Shown: positions 35,701-44,286, numbered from the stretch's first letter. The stretch: DNA of 64,000 nt from Bacteroidota bacterium (GCA_013696965.1 JACCXN010000094.1:1-64000); one strand, 5' to 3'. Numbers and translations: made by a program. Notes: generated by a model from the sequence alone, not told the origin.

Positions 35701-36210
35701 GCTATCTCAAACAATGTAAGCATGAGCATTCATCCCAACCCTGCAATACCCGCTATTACCCCAAGCAATAATATTCTTGTTTCATCTACAGGAAATTCTT
35801 ATCAATGGTCTTGGAACGGAATTGTAATAAGTGGTTCAAACTCACAATTATACACGGCAACCTTAGATGGAGATTATACTGTTACCATTACCGATGCTAA
35901 TGGTTGTAGTGCAACCTCCGGTATTTACACCCTAAATACAAGTAGCATTGAGAAAATAAACCAGAATAGTAAGGTTGAGATCTATCCAAATCCTAGCAGC
36001 GGGCTATTTACTCTTTTATCTGAAGATTTAAATGGCAAAACCGAATTAAAGGTTTATAATTTATTGGGAGAATGTGTTAAGTCCGAACAAATAGAAGTTT
36101 CAGGAAAATTAGAATATAGTTTGGATATCTCTGAAATGGCCCCTGGTGTTTATAATCTTACTATTCAAAACAACAACACCCTTATAAACAATAAAATAAT
36201 TAAGAATTAG
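32737..36210 (+). CDS. Large secreted type IX cargo protein with PA, PKD and Ig-like repeats
   Basis: The 1157-residue protein has a signal peptide (about 1-24), a protease-associated (PA) domain (about 50-160: GKIAVVYRGSCQFGKKAYQAQ, AGAIAVIIVNN) and a long beta-rich region to about 470. A PKD domain follows (about 475-555: SYSWNFGAGAFP, STAGNKTISLTI), then a PKD/Ig-like domain and four Ig-like repeats of about 90 residues (about 645-1005; consensus AYQWKLNGSNVG.NSNTYS). The C-terminus is a type A sorting domain (about 1080-1157: VEIYPNPSSGLFTL, MAPGVYNLTIQ). There is no protease active site, so it is more likely an adhesin or cell-surface structural protein exported by the T9SS. It is monocistronic with a terminator downstream. 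Confidence 0.9.
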   Translation: MRNKLLIITFFIAYGFIQNPLSAQIVFLVNSPASVAGTYPITFVDNTWGIDMATAPMVCGTLVVVRDNTTGDSLGCNPLINSAQVNGKIAVVYRGSCQFGKKAYQAQLAGAIAVIIVNNVTGGPIGMAAGDDGPFVTIPTIMIGMEDGALLRPHINAGTVNACIGTQFGLYPNDIGISSKDVLKAKSFSIPSLLAQTSADFSIPLGAWVVNYGTNNQTGVSLSSLVRLGANVLYNQTSSAYSINSGDSVFIPLPAFSQPSYNPGYYTHTYSVTSSVTDDFPNNNNDLKFNFWINNSIYSKTRIDSVSLQPISTTHTKANSSSNWRWCIYMDDNNLNRVQVDSISFSSTTPAGISLLGKTVITELYQWNQSFNDIFLVDQEYYDYTQDLQGQFVTSNFASPVILNSNTKYMACLNLYDQDINVGYDNQSNYALNAATNNDLNSNFPVYANNTWYTGFAGNPVPSIIVHTSSSLPNADFTANQTSVCTGNQVAFTSTSTGSITSYSWNFGAGAFPASATGVGPHNVSYSTAGNKTISLTINGSSGSDVETKNNYISVLPTPAQPGAISGSINVCEGNTESYSIAPVAGAINYTWNLPSGWNGSSSTSSISTTTGSASGTIQVTANNSCGSSAAQTLNVSSNPTVNAGISIAANNTIICAGEMVTFTATPINGGTAPIYQWKLNGANAGTNSNVFSSPSFNNGDVVSCEMTSNAPCVMGSPAMSAALTISVVSSITPTLGISTDANPACVGSLVTFTSSQTGGGTTPAYQWKLNGSNVGTNSNTYSSSALNNGDEIECTMTSSSSCATVSTVNSNTIVMSMLSSAATSVSISASANSACAGSTIIFTATPVNGGTSPAYQWKLNGSNVGANSNTYSNSALVNNDNVTCEITSSLSCASNPTAVSNTVTMSIDQVVAASVAIAADVNPVCPAAPVVFTATPNNGGSSPAYQWMVNGSSVVGNGATYSNSTLANGNNITCSMLSNANCVTNSPAISNNVSMSIHPNPAIPAITPSNNILVSSTGNSYQWSWNGIVISGSNSQLYTATLDGDYTVTITDANGCSATSGIYTLNTSSIEKINQNSKVEIYPNPSSGLFTLLSEDLNGKTELKVYNLLGECVKSEQIEVSGKLEYSLDISEMAPGVYNLTIQNNNTLINNKIIKN
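34669..35745 (+). repeat. Four Ig-like coding repeats of about 270 bp
   Basis: Units begin with variants of GISIAANN / SISASANS, then CAG-x-x-VTFTATP, YQWKLNG and CEMTSN. Units 2 and 3 share long near-identical coding stretches around the YQWKLNGSNVG segment, suggesting recent duplication or gene conversion. They could expand or contract by recombination. Confidence 0.75.
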
Positions 36211-36229
36211 TACGTTTTTTTTAAAATAC

Positions 36230-36277
36230 AATGGGTACAAAAATAAAATTTTCATGATTTTATTTTTGTACCCATTT
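36230..36277 (+). terminator. Terminator of the surface-protein gene
   Basis: AATGGGTACAAAAATAAAAT pairs with ATTTTATTTTTGTACCCATT over a 7-base loop, 20 bases after the stop codon. Confidence 0.85.
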
Positions 36278-36301
36278 AAATTTATGAAAGATACAGGGGG
36301 A

Positions 36302-36345
36302 GCTTGTTGGAAAATAAATCGGTAAGGAATTGTTTTCCAACAAGC
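36302..36345. repeat. Perfect 13-bp inverted repeat, no T-run
   Basis: GCTTGTTGGAAAA and TTTTCCAACAAGC are separated by 18 bases. There is no T-tract, so it is less likely a terminator than a protein-binding or RNA-structure site. The rest of 36346-36444 shows nothing. Confidence 0.6.
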
Positions 36346-36444
36346 ATAGTAATATTAAATAAGTCGAAACAGATTTAAAGAAAACCCCTTGAACATTATG
36401 TTTAAAGGCTAGAAATAAAGTAATTTTCTTATTATTTCTTTAAG

Positions 36445-36837
36445 TTATGCTACTTCCAATATGAATTGAGCATCAATATTTAGTTTTGCATGTAATTTCT
36501 TGGCCAGTTCAATTGTAAGTTTTCTTTTGCCAGAAAGTAATTCTGATAGACGTGTTTCACTCACTTCTAAAAGCTTTGCAAGTTGCTTTTGTTTCAGATT
36601 CATCTCAAACATTTTATACCTAATCATCTCAATAATATTTGTTGGCTTCTTTATTGGCATCAAAGGAATACTATCTTCATATTCTTCGGCCATTAGGGAA
36701 AGTTCCTTTAGGGTCTTCACAGCCTTTGATGGTAATTTATCTATTCCGCCAAGCTGGGTAATTTTCTGAAGTGATTTTTCTATTCTTTTCATCACTTCGT
36801 CATATTCTTCCCTATTCTTGATTTGTGAGGTTTTCAT
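36445..36837 (-). CDS. higA: HigA-type antitoxin (Xre HTH)
   Basis: The 130-residue protein has an N-terminal helical half (KNREEYDEVMKRIEKSLQ, EDSIPLMP) and a C-terminal helix-turn-helix (about 72-125: NLKQKQLAKLLEVSETRLSELLSGKRKL). This is the common Bacteroidota HigA layout. It would neutralise HigB, an mRNA interferase, and repress the operon. Its toxin partner, upstream on the same strand, is broken (37005-37217), and the 105-bp dispersed repeat sits between them, ending three bases before this start codon. It is therefore probably an orphan antitoxin whose transcription may now depend on the repeat. Confidence 0.87.
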   Translation of the reverse strand: MKTSQIKNREEYDEVMKRIEKSLQKITQLGGIDKLPSKAVKTLKELSLMAEEYEDSIPLMPIKKPTNIIEMIRYKMFEMNLKQKQLAKLLEVSETRLSELLSGKRKLTIELAKKLHAKLNIDAQFILEVA

Positions 36838-36840
36838 AGG

Positions 36841-36943
36841 TATATAATTTATTCATTTTTAATTATTCCATTAAGGAACTCATGAATGCTAAAGCATTTG
36901 TTTTTTAATTGTCACGCGATTTATCGGGAGCCATGTTATATTC
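36841..36943 (-). repeat. Dispersed hairpin-rich repeat, copy 2
   Basis: In reverse complement this aligns with 299-404 at about 90 percent identity, including the AATGCTTTAGCATT palindrome and the ATAAATTATATA end. It lies inside the broken higBA module, directly upstream of higA. Confidence 0.82.
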
Positions 36944-37004
36944 GATTAGTGTATGTGACCTTGGTTGTATTCCAATTTCATATTAACGATTTTTAGTTTT
37001 ACAA

Positions 37005-37217
37005 TTATATGTTTGAGCAATCTATCTTATCATAATCAGCATGTGTGCCAATAAAGCGGATATACATAGTTCTGATATTAAAAAACAACAATATCACTAA
37101 TCTGTATTTATTTCCTCCGATATTGAATACATACCTGTCATTCCCGACAAAATCAACGCTTTTACTGAATGAAGCTTTAACATCGTTAAGGTTGTTCCAA
37201 TCAGATTTTTTGCATAA
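37005..37217 (-). pseudogene. higB: 5'-truncated HigB toxin gene
   Basis: The frame reads KKSDWNNLNDVKASFSKS, then VGNDRYVFNIGGNKYRLV, then IRFIGTHADYDKID, which are the middle and C-terminal hallmarks of HigB family toxins (RelE fold; ribosome-dependent mRNA cleavage). About 70 codons remain of the usual 95-100, and an in-frame stop precedes them with no start codon, so the N-terminal helices are lost. The C-terminus is complete. It lies between lutB and the dispersed repeat. Confidence 0.85.
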
Positions 37218-37253
37218 TTAATACCACCTGTTCAAAGCAGTTAGACAAAGGCT

Positions 37254-38624
37254 TTATTTTTTCTCTTTCCAAATCTGATTAAAAGACTTAGGAGCAATTT
37301 TAGGCAAGTCCCTTTTTTCTCCCCAGGCTTTTTTGAAGAGGCGTTTTAGCATGAAATTTTTTAAGTTTGCTCCTCCTTTTTCCATGGTGCTTCTCTTTAG
37401 CATGGCTGCTTTCCAAAAAAACATGGACCAGTTTTCCGACTTTGTGCTTAAGCTTTGTTTCACAGAATCCTTTCTGTTGTATAAAAGCATTTTATGCAAT
37501 TCTATTTTAACAGGGCACACTTCAGTGCATTTTCCGCATAATGAGGAGGCAAAGCTAAGGTGCTTATTCTTTTCCATTCCTTCAAGATGAGGCATAATAA
37601 CCGCACCAATTGGGCCACTGTAAGTAGTTCCATAGGAATGTCCGCCAATGTTTTTATATACAGGGCATGCATTCAGGCAAGCTCCACAACGAATACAAGA
37701 CAAGGCCCTGCGCTGTTCGGGTTGGGCAAGTAAGTTTGTTCTTCCATTATCAAGTAAAATAACATACATTTCCTCAGGCCCGTCTGTTTCTCCTGCTTGG
37801 CGTGGACCATTAATAATGGTATTATAAACGGTGAGATTTTGTCCCGTTCCATGCGTGGCTAAAAGAGGCCAGAAAAGGTCAAGGTCTTTGGTTGAGGGAA
37901 TTAATTTTTCAATACCGGCAATGGCAATATGAACTTTTGGAAAAGCCATTGACATCAAAGCATTTCCTTCGTTTTCTGTTATGGCTATGGCGCCAGAATC
38001 AGCAATTAAAAAATTTGCACCGGTTATGCCTGCTTGGGCAGTTCTGAATTTATCCCTTAGCTTTTCTCTCACATAAGCTGTTATATCAGCCGGGGAACTG
38101 TCTAATGGTAAATTGAATTTTTCATGAAACAACTTTGCCACATCCTCCTTTGATTTATGCATGGCAGGGGTAACAATATGATAGGGTGGCTCGCCATCCA
38201 ATTGTTGAATGTATTCGCCCAAATCTGTTTCCACTGTTTCTATTTGCCTTTTTTCTAAAGCTTTATTCAAACCGATTTCCTCGGTAACCATTGATTTTGA
38301 CTTAACCACAATCTTTGTGTTGTGTTTCTCCAGTATCTGAAATACTTCTTTTAGTGCCTCCTCTGTATCTTGTGCCCAAATTACTTTTCCGCCCTTTTTG
38401 GTAAAATTGGCTTCAAATTCAATAAGGTACTTTTCCAGGTTATCAATTACTTTGTTTTTTAAATGGGCAGCCCTGGTCTTGGCCAGGTCCAGGTTGCTGT
38501 ATTGTTCTTTTCCAAGAACTACTGAATGATCGTATTTGGAAATGTTGAAATTTAATTTTTTCCTGTGATCCAGGTCAAATGCCTTTTTTGAAGCAATTAA
38601 AAACGAATCTAAATGTGGAGCCAT
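37254..38624 (-). CDS. lutB: LutB-type iron-sulfur protein, lactate utilisation
   Basis: The 456-residue protein has an N-terminal LUD domain (about 60-290; VVKSKSMVTEEIGLN, IADSGAIAITENEGN) and two 4Fe-4S ferredoxin-type clusters (CIRCGACLNACPVY at about 311-324 and CGKCTEVCPVKI at about 363-374). LutB acts with LutA and LutC in oxidising L-lactate to pyruvate. LutA and LutC are not adjacent here, so they are encoded elsewhere or absent. It starts at ATG with a TAnnTTTG element 34 bases upstream, and ends 36 bases before the HigB remnant. Confidence 0.93.
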   Translation of the reverse strand: MAPHLDSFLIASKKAFDLDHRKKLNFNISKYDHSVVLGKEQYSNLDLAKTRAAHLKNKVIDNLEKYLIEFEANFTKKGGKVIWAQDTEEALKEVFQILEKHNTKIVVKSKSMVTEEIGLNKALEKRQIETVETDLGEYIQQLDGEPPYHIVTPAMHKSKEDVAKLFHEKFNLPLDSSPADITAYVREKLRDKFRTAQAGITGANFLIADSGAIAITENEGNALMSMAFPKVHIAIAGIEKLIPSTKDLDLFWPLLATHGTGQNLTVYNTIINGPRQAGETDGPEEMYVILLDNGRTNLLAQPEQRRALSCIRCGACLNACPVYKNIGGHSYGTTYSGPIGAVIMPHLEGMEKNKHLSFASSLCGKCTEVCPVKIELHKMLLYNRKDSVKQSLSTKSENWSMFFWKAAMLKRSTMEKGGANLKNFMLKRLFKKAWGEKRDLPKIAPKSFNQIWKEKK

Positions 38625-38657
38625 AGCTTGATTATTGCAGTATCATTACTGGAAAGA

Positions 38658-38665
38658 CAAATTTA
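38658..38665 (-). promoter_or_regulatory. Candidate -7 element of lutB
   Basis: TAAATTTG on the minus strand fits the consensus, 33 bases upstream of the lutB ATG. Confidence 0.5.
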
Positions 38666-39023
38666 AGTTAAATTATATGCTAATTAATAGGAATTTACAG
38701 TTTTAATGAACTTAAAATTGTTAATTGAGGAAAATGATTGTCTAAAAATTATTTTTTGGTCTTTTGGATGGGTAAAATGTAGACTAAACGGGGCCTAAAT
38801 ATTGCATTAATGGTGAAATTTAATCCTGCGGGATCATTTTATATGCAGATTTAATTTTACTATTTTAATAGCCATAAATTTATTTCCCTCCATGATTCCC
38901 CTAAAAAGTAAATTTATAATTTCTATCTTTATATAATTAAATGGAAAAGTTCATTTTCCGATGCGCAGTGCTACAAAAAGGTGAATTGCCAAAACCCATT
39001 TGAACGGATATCAAATTACAGCA
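38666..39023. other. Intergenic region between lutB and rnr
   Basis: No gene seen. A near-consensus TATCTTTA at about 38926-38933 and a small GGAAAA/TTTTCC palindrome at about 38943-38959 precede rnr and may be part of its promoter or leader. A TTG-initiated extension of rnr begins at 39000. Confidence 0.4.
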
Positions 39024-41270
39024 ATGAAAAAAAAACACAAATCCAAAGATCCTATAAAGTCTATATTAACAAAAGATATTACTTCTATTCTTGAAAAGAA
39101 TCCTAAAAAAGCATTTAATTACAAGCAAATTGCCGGAATTCTTCGCATGGATGATCCTGCGACAAGAACACTGATAAATGAAATTTTAGTTGAATTAAAG
39201 GATAGGAATGTGTTGGAAGAAGCGCAAAGAGGATGCTTTAAAATGAATGTTTCCAATCCCTACATTACAGGTGTTGTAGATTTAAAGGGAAATGGAGCTG
39301 CCTATGTAATTACAGATGATTTGGAAGAAGATGTATATGTAGCCCCAAAATTCGTAAGAACGGCCATGCATGGAGACACTGTAAAGGTGTATATAATCAG
39401 TAACAAGAAAACGGGTTCAACAGATGGTGAAATAGTTGAAATTATAAAAAGAGCACGAACTGAATTCGTTGGAAGAGTTCAACTTTCTGCACGTTTTGCT
39501 TTCCTTATTCCGGATAGCACAAAAATGAATGTTGATTTGTTTATTCCCCTGGAACATTTAAAAGGCGCAAAGGATGGACAAAAAGCAATTGGAAGAATTA
39601 CAGAATGGCCCAGAGGAGGTAAAAACCCGGTAGGTGAAATAATTGATGTATTAGGTGAACCGGGCGATAACGATGTAGAAATGCATGCAATTTTAGCAGA
39701 ATTTGGTTTGCCTTATTCATTTCCCAGAGATGTGGAAATACTGGCGGATAAAATTCCTATAGAAATTTCACAACAAGAAATTGAGAAAAGAAGGGATTTT
39801 CGCAAAATCACAACCTTTACCATTGACCCGGTTGATGCTAAAGATTTTGATGATGCTTTATCCATTCGTAAACTTGAAAATGGCAATTGGGAAATAGGAG
39901 TACACATTGCCGATGTTTCACATTATGTGAAGGAAGGCTCAGGGATTGACAAAGAAGCTTTTAACAGGGCTACTTCTATTTACCTTGTTGACAGGGTAGT
40001 GCCAATGCTCCCGGAGGTTTTGTCTAACAACGTTTGTTCCTTAAGGCCAAACGAAGAAAAGCTTTGCTTTTCTGCAGTTTTTGAAATGGATGATGATGCA
40101 AGGCTAATTAAAGAATGGTTCGGAAGAACCATAATAAATTCCGATAGAAGGTTTACATACGAAGAGGCCCAGGAAGTAATTGAAACAGGTAAAGGAGATT
40201 TTCAAGATGAAGTGCTGACACTTGACCGACTGGCAAAAATTTTAAGGGCCGATCGTTTTAAAATAGGCTCTATCGATTTCCATACCATTGAAGTTAAGTT
40301 CAAAATGGATGAAAAAGGAAACCCAATAGGTGTTTATATTAAGGAGCAAAAGGATTCTAATGAATTAGTGGAGGACTTTATGCTCTTAGCAAACAGAAGA
40401 GTTGCCACATTTGTTGGAATGAAGCATACAGATAATTCTGATGGCAAAGAGAAAGAAGAATCAGCAAATGGTAAGCAAGGCAAGCTTAACCATAAAAACA
40501 TAAAGGATAAAAACAAGGACGAACAGTTAACTGAAATTAAACTTGATCCTTTAAGGCCCTTTGTTTACCGCATTCATCCCACACCTAATGAGGATAAACT
40601 GAGAACCTTTGTGCAGTTTGTAAATAAGATAGGATTTAAAATGACGCTAAAATCAAATGCGGATGCATCCTTTGCATTAAATAAGTTGATTAAGGAGGTA
40701 GAAGGAAAAAAAGAAGAAAACATGATTAGCCAGCTTGCCATTCGCACTATGGCAAAGGCAATTTATACCACAAAAAACATTGGCCATTATGGATTAGGCT
40801 TTAAATACTATTCTCATTTTACCTCACCCATTCGTAGATATCCTGATTTAATGGTTCACCGCTTGCTGGCTCAATACCTGGAAGGAAAAACAGTTAAAGC
40901 AGAAGGCCTGGAAGAGCAATGCAAACACTCCTCAGATATGGAAAAACTTGCTTCTGAAGCAGAAAGAGCATCTATAAAATACAAGCAAGCCCAGTATCTT
41001 GAAGAAAGAATAGGGGAAGCATTTGATGGCGTTATTTCTGGAGTTACAGAATGGGGCTTGTATGTTGAGATAATTGAAAATAAATGCGAGGGAATGATCC
41101 GTATAAAAGACATTGAAGGTGATTTTTATATTTACGATGAGGAGTCATATTGCCTTATCGGGAAAAAACACGGAAAAAAGTATCAAATAGGGGATAAATT
41201 AAAAATAGAAGTAAAAAAGGTTGATTTGATGAAAAAACAAATCGATTTTATGCTTGCCGAAGAGGATTGA
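39024..41270 (+). CDS. rnr: Ribonuclease R (3'-5' exoribonuclease)
   Basis: The ATG at 39024 is chosen over a TTG at 39000, giving 748 residues. A winged-helix domain comes first, then cold-shock domains, the RNB catalytic domain with TIDPVDAKDFDDALSI (about 266-281; Asp residues bind two metals) and HYGLGFKYYSHFTSPIRRYPD (about 590-610), and an S1 domain at the C-terminus (GVISGVTEWGLYVEI). It degrades structured RNA. Unusually, residues about 468-508 form a Lys/Asp-rich insertion (DGKEKEESANGKQGKLNHKN) that I do not expect in the family at this position. Confidence 0.95.
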   Translation: MKKKHKSKDPIKSILTKDITSILEKNPKKAFNYKQIAGILRMDDPATRTLINEILVELKDRNVLEEAQRGCFKMNVSNPYITGVVDLKGNGAAYVITDDLEEDVYVAPKFVRTAMHGDTVKVYIISNKKTGSTDGEIVEIIKRARTEFVGRVQLSARFAFLIPDSTKMNVDLFIPLEHLKGAKDGQKAIGRITEWPRGGKNPVGEIIDVLGEPGDNDVEMHAILAEFGLPYSFPRDVEILADKIPIEISQQEIEKRRDFRKITTFTIDPVDAKDFDDALSIRKLENGNWEIGVHIADVSHYVKEGSGIDKEAFNRATSIYLVDRVVPMLPEVLSNNVCSLRPNEEKLCFSAVFEMDDDARLIKEWFGRTIINSDRRFTYEEAQEVIETGKGDFQDEVLTLDRLAKILRADRFKIGSIDFHTIEVKFKMDEKGNPIGVYIKEQKDSNELVEDFMLLANRRVATFVGMKHTDNSDGKEKEESANGKQGKLNHKNIKDKNKDEQLTEIKLDPLRPFVYRIHPTPNEDKLRTFVQFVNKIGFKMTLKSNADASFALNKLIKEVEGKKEENMISQLAIRTMAKAIYTTKNIGHYGLGFKYYSHFTSPIRRYPDLMVHRLLAQYLEGKTVKAEGLEEQCKHSSDMEKLASEAERASIKYKQAQYLEERIGEAFDGVISGVTEWGLYVEIIENKCEGMIRIKDIEGDFYIYDEESYCLIGKKHGKKYQIGDKLKIEVKKVDLMKKQIDFMLAEED

Positions 41271-41327
41271 ATTCAATTTAAAACCCACCATTTTCAATTA
41301 TAAAAAGCGAAACAAAGCACAGAAGAA

Positions 41328-42059
41328 ATGATAAAAGTAGCAATTGTTACAGGAGGCAGTAAGGGCATTGGCAAGGCATTGGTTAAAACATATTCAGAAA
41401 ATGGATATACAGTTTATTCCATAGCAAGAACAAAAAACACTGAACTGAAAAATAAAAACATAAAGCATATTCTCTTTGATCTTAGCAATACCATTGAATT
41501 GGAAGAAATGGTTGCTAAAATGTTTAAAAAAATTAAATTGAAAGAACTTGATTCCATTACACTTATTAACAATGCAGGGAGTCTTGGTAAAATTAAAAGT
41601 ATTGAAAAAGTGGATGTAGAAACAGTTCAAAAAACCATTGCATTAAATACAACAGCTCCAATGGTTTTAAGTGCCTTATTTATACGAAACACTTCCAAAT
41701 TATCCTGCATTAAAAAAATTATAAATATTTCTTCCGGGGCAGCTAAAAATCCTTATGCCGGATGGACCATGTACTGCTCAACAAAAGCAGCTTTGGACAT
41801 GATGACAAAAACAATAGCACTTGAGCAGCAGGAACTTCCATTGGGAGTGAAAATCATATCGCTTTATCCTGGAGTTGTGGAAACAGCAATGCAGGAAAAA
41901 ATAAGGAAAACTCCGATAAAAGATTTTAAGAGTGTTGGAAAATTCATTGACCTAAAAGAACAAAATCTTTTGGCGGACCCTATTGATGTTGCATCTGCTA
42001 TTTTTTCACTGGATGAAAAAAATCAATTTGCCAATGGGGAGGTTGTTAGTTTGAAATAA
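41328..42059 (+). CDS. SDR family NAD(P)-dependent oxidoreductase
   Basis: The 243-residue short-chain dehydrogenase has the cofactor loop TGGSKGIGKAL (about 8-18), NNAG (about 83-86) and the active site serine in INISSGAAKNPY, with the YxxxK motif as YCSTK (about 148-152). The sequence GVVETAMQ after the PG motif and the compact length recall benzil-reductase/sepiapterin-reductase-like SDRs. NADP preference is likely from the charge pattern at beta-2 (ARTKN). The substrate is not predictable. It follows rnr by 57 bases and may be co-transcribed. Confidence 0.9.
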   Translation: MIKVAIVTGGSKGIGKALVKTYSENGYTVYSIARTKNTELKNKNIKHILFDLSNTIELEEMVAKMFKKIKLKELDSITLINNAGSLGKIKSIEKVDVETVQKTIALNTTAPMVLSALFIRNTSKLSCIKKIINISSGAAKNPYAGWTMYCSTKAALDMMTKTIALEQQELPLGVKIISLYPGVVETAMQEKIRKTPIKDFKSVGKFIDLKEQNLLADPIDVASAIFSLDEKNQFANGEVVSLK

Positions 42060-42086
42060 AAAAGGCCTAAAAGAAGAATGAACTAA

Positions 42087-44018
42087 TTATTTAATATTCA
42101 TTACAACTTTTTGCTTTCCGGCCATTTTTCTTGCTGCAGCAGCTATATTCTCGGCACTGTAACCACATTCTTCATGAAGCTCAGCTTGTTCTCCATGTTC
42201 AATAATAACATCGGGAATTCCAAGGCGGATTACTCTTGATGAATAATTGTTATCAGCCATAAACTCAAGAATTGCACTTCCCATTCCACCCATAATACAA
42301 CCGTCTTCAACAGTAATTACTTTTTCAAACTTTTGAAAAACTTCATGCAATAGCATTTCATCCAGGGGTTTTGCAAAACGCATATCATAATGCGCTACTG
42401 ATATTCCTTCATTCTCCAAAACATTACAAGCATTTACAGCATAATTCCCAATATGGCCAATAGTTAAAATAGCAATTTCTTCACCTGTTTTTATCCTGCG
42501 TCCGGTTCCAGGAATTATTTTTTTGAATTGGGTTTTCCAATCGGTCATTACTCCGTTTCCCCGAGGATAACGGATTACAAAAGGCCCCATGTCTTCCAGT
42601 TGGGCAGTATACATAAGGTTGCGTAATTCTTCCTCATTCATTGGAGCAGACACAATTAAATTGGGAATACACCGCATAAAAGCAATATCATAAGCACCAT
42701 GATGAGTTGAACCATCTGCACCAGCAATGCCTGCCCTGTCAAGACACAAAACTACATTGAGGTTTTGAAGGGCCACATCATGAATAACCTGGTCATAAGC
42801 CCTTTGCATAAAGGAGGAATAAATATTGCAAAAAGGAACCATTCCCTGTGAAGCCAAACCTGCTGAAAAAGTTACAGCATGTTGCTCAGCAATGCCTACA
42901 TCAAATGCCCTGTCTGGCATTGCTTTCATCATAATATTCAAGGAACAGCCCGAGGGCATGGCTGGCGTAATTCCCATTATTCTGGAATTTTTTTCTGCAA
43001 GCTCAACAATAGTATGTCCAAATACATCCTGGTATTTTGGGGGCTGGGGTGATTTTGGTGATATTTTTATTATCTCTCCCGTTTCCTTATTGAAAAAGCC
43101 GGGGGCATGCCATACAGTTTGATTTCCCTCTTCGGAATATTTGTAACCCTTGCCTTTTTTAGTTACACAATGTAAAATTTTAGGCCCTGGAATATCTTTC
43201 AAATCACGCAACACTTTTTCCAGATGCAAAACATCATGCCCATCAATAGGACCAAAATACCTGAAGTTAAGAGACTCAAACATATTGCTTTTATTTAAAA
43301 CAGCTGTTTTAATAGAGTTCTCGATTTTTTGTGCAATTACCTGAGCATTCGGACCAAATTTGCTGATTTTACCCAGCAAGTTCCATACCTCGTCCTTTAC
43401 CTTGTTGTATGTATGGGAAGTGGTGATATCAGTTAAATAATGTTTCAATGCCCCTACATTGGGATCAATGGACATGCAATTATCATTTAAAATTACAAGA
43501 AGGTTTGTGTTTTCAACACCTCCATGATTTAAACCTTCAAAAGCAAGTCCTGCTGTCATTGCCCCGTCTCCTATTACTGCAATGTGCTGCTTGTCTTTTT
43601 CTTTCTTGTAGTGAGATGCTACGGCCATTCCAAGGGCAGCAGAAATGGAAGTGGATGAATGTCCTACTCCAAAGGTATCAAAAGGACTTTCTGATCTTTT
43701 TGGAAATCCACTTATACCTTTATAAATTCTGTTTGTTGGAAAAGATTCTCTTCTGCCAGTTAAAATTTTGTGACCATAAGCCTGATGGCCAACATCCCAT
43801 ACCAATTGGTCAAAAGGAGTGTTAAAAACATAATGAAGTGCAACAGTAAGTTCAACCACTCCAAGGCTTGCCCCGAAATGACCTCCTTTTACTGAAACAA
43901 CATCTATAATATACTGCCTCAACTCCATGCACAATTGAGGGAGTTGTTCGGTTTTTATTTTTCTTAAATCAGCCGGATCTTCTATTTGCTTTAGAAGAGG
44001 CCCTGCAGCATTTTTCAT
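42087..44018 (-). CDS. dxs: 1-deoxy-D-xylulose-5-phosphate synthase
   Basis: The 643-residue transketolase-like enzyme makes DXP from pyruvate and glyceraldehyde-3-phosphate, the first step of the MEP isoprenoid pathway and a source for thiamine and pyridoxal. The thiamine diphosphate motif is GDGAMTAGLAFEGLNHGG...NDN (about 150-185), and the pyrimidine domain has the HHGAYDIAFMR segment with GIAEQHAVTFSAG. The length is typical. It is transcribed from its own promoter. It ends 28 bases from the SDR gene on the opposite strand. Confidence 0.97.
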   Translation of the reverse strand: MKNAAGPLLKQIEDPADLRKIKTEQLPQLCMELRQYIIDVVSVKGGHFGASLGVVELTVALHYVFNTPFDQLVWDVGHQAYGHKILTGRRESFPTNRIYKGISGFPKRSESPFDTFGVGHSSTSISAALGMAVASHYKKEKDKQHIAVIGDGAMTAGLAFEGLNHGGVENTNLLVILNDNCMSIDPNVGALKHYLTDITTSHTYNKVKDEVWNLLGKISKFGPNAQVIAQKIENSIKTAVLNKSNMFESLNFRYFGPIDGHDVLHLEKVLRDLKDIPGPKILHCVTKKGKGYKYSEEGNQTVWHAPGFFNKETGEIIKISPKSPQPPKYQDVFGHTIVELAEKNSRIMGITPAMPSGCSLNIMMKAMPDRAFDVGIAEQHAVTFSAGLASQGMVPFCNIYSSFMQRAYDQVIHDVALQNLNVVLCLDRAGIAGADGSTHHGAYDIAFMRCIPNLIVSAPMNEEELRNLMYTAQLEDMGPFVIRYPRGNGVMTDWKTQFKKIIPGTGRRIKTGEEIAILTIGHIGNYAVNACNVLENEGISVAHYDMRFAKPLDEMLLHEVFQKFEKVITVEDGCIMGGMGSAILEFMADNNYSSRVIRLGIPDVIIEHGEQAELHEECGYSAENIAAAARKMAGKQKVVMNIK

Positions 44019-44043
44019 GGCTTCAATTTATTTTTTAAAAAAA

Positions 44044-44051
44044 CAAAGATA
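44044..44051 (-). promoter_or_regulatory. Candidate -7 element of dxs
   Basis: TATCTTTG on the minus strand lies 25 bases before the ATG and is a perfect TAnnTTTG. The stretch 44052-44286 shows no gene. Confidence 0.55.
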
Positions 44052-44286
44052 TAAAGAAAATCTTTGAATAGATTTTTGATGTACTAATTACTGTCCGCCA
44101 CGGGTTATTGGGTAATTTAATACAATTTAAATTATCGATTAGTCTGATTTTAATTTTCTTGTTTTTTCCTAATTATAGATGATTAGGTTCCAATATATAG
44201 TAAACGCATTAAATAAAATTAATTGTCCCTAAAACCGACATCCTTGTTTATTAAAAAACGGAAATATTTCTAATTTAATTCAAAAA

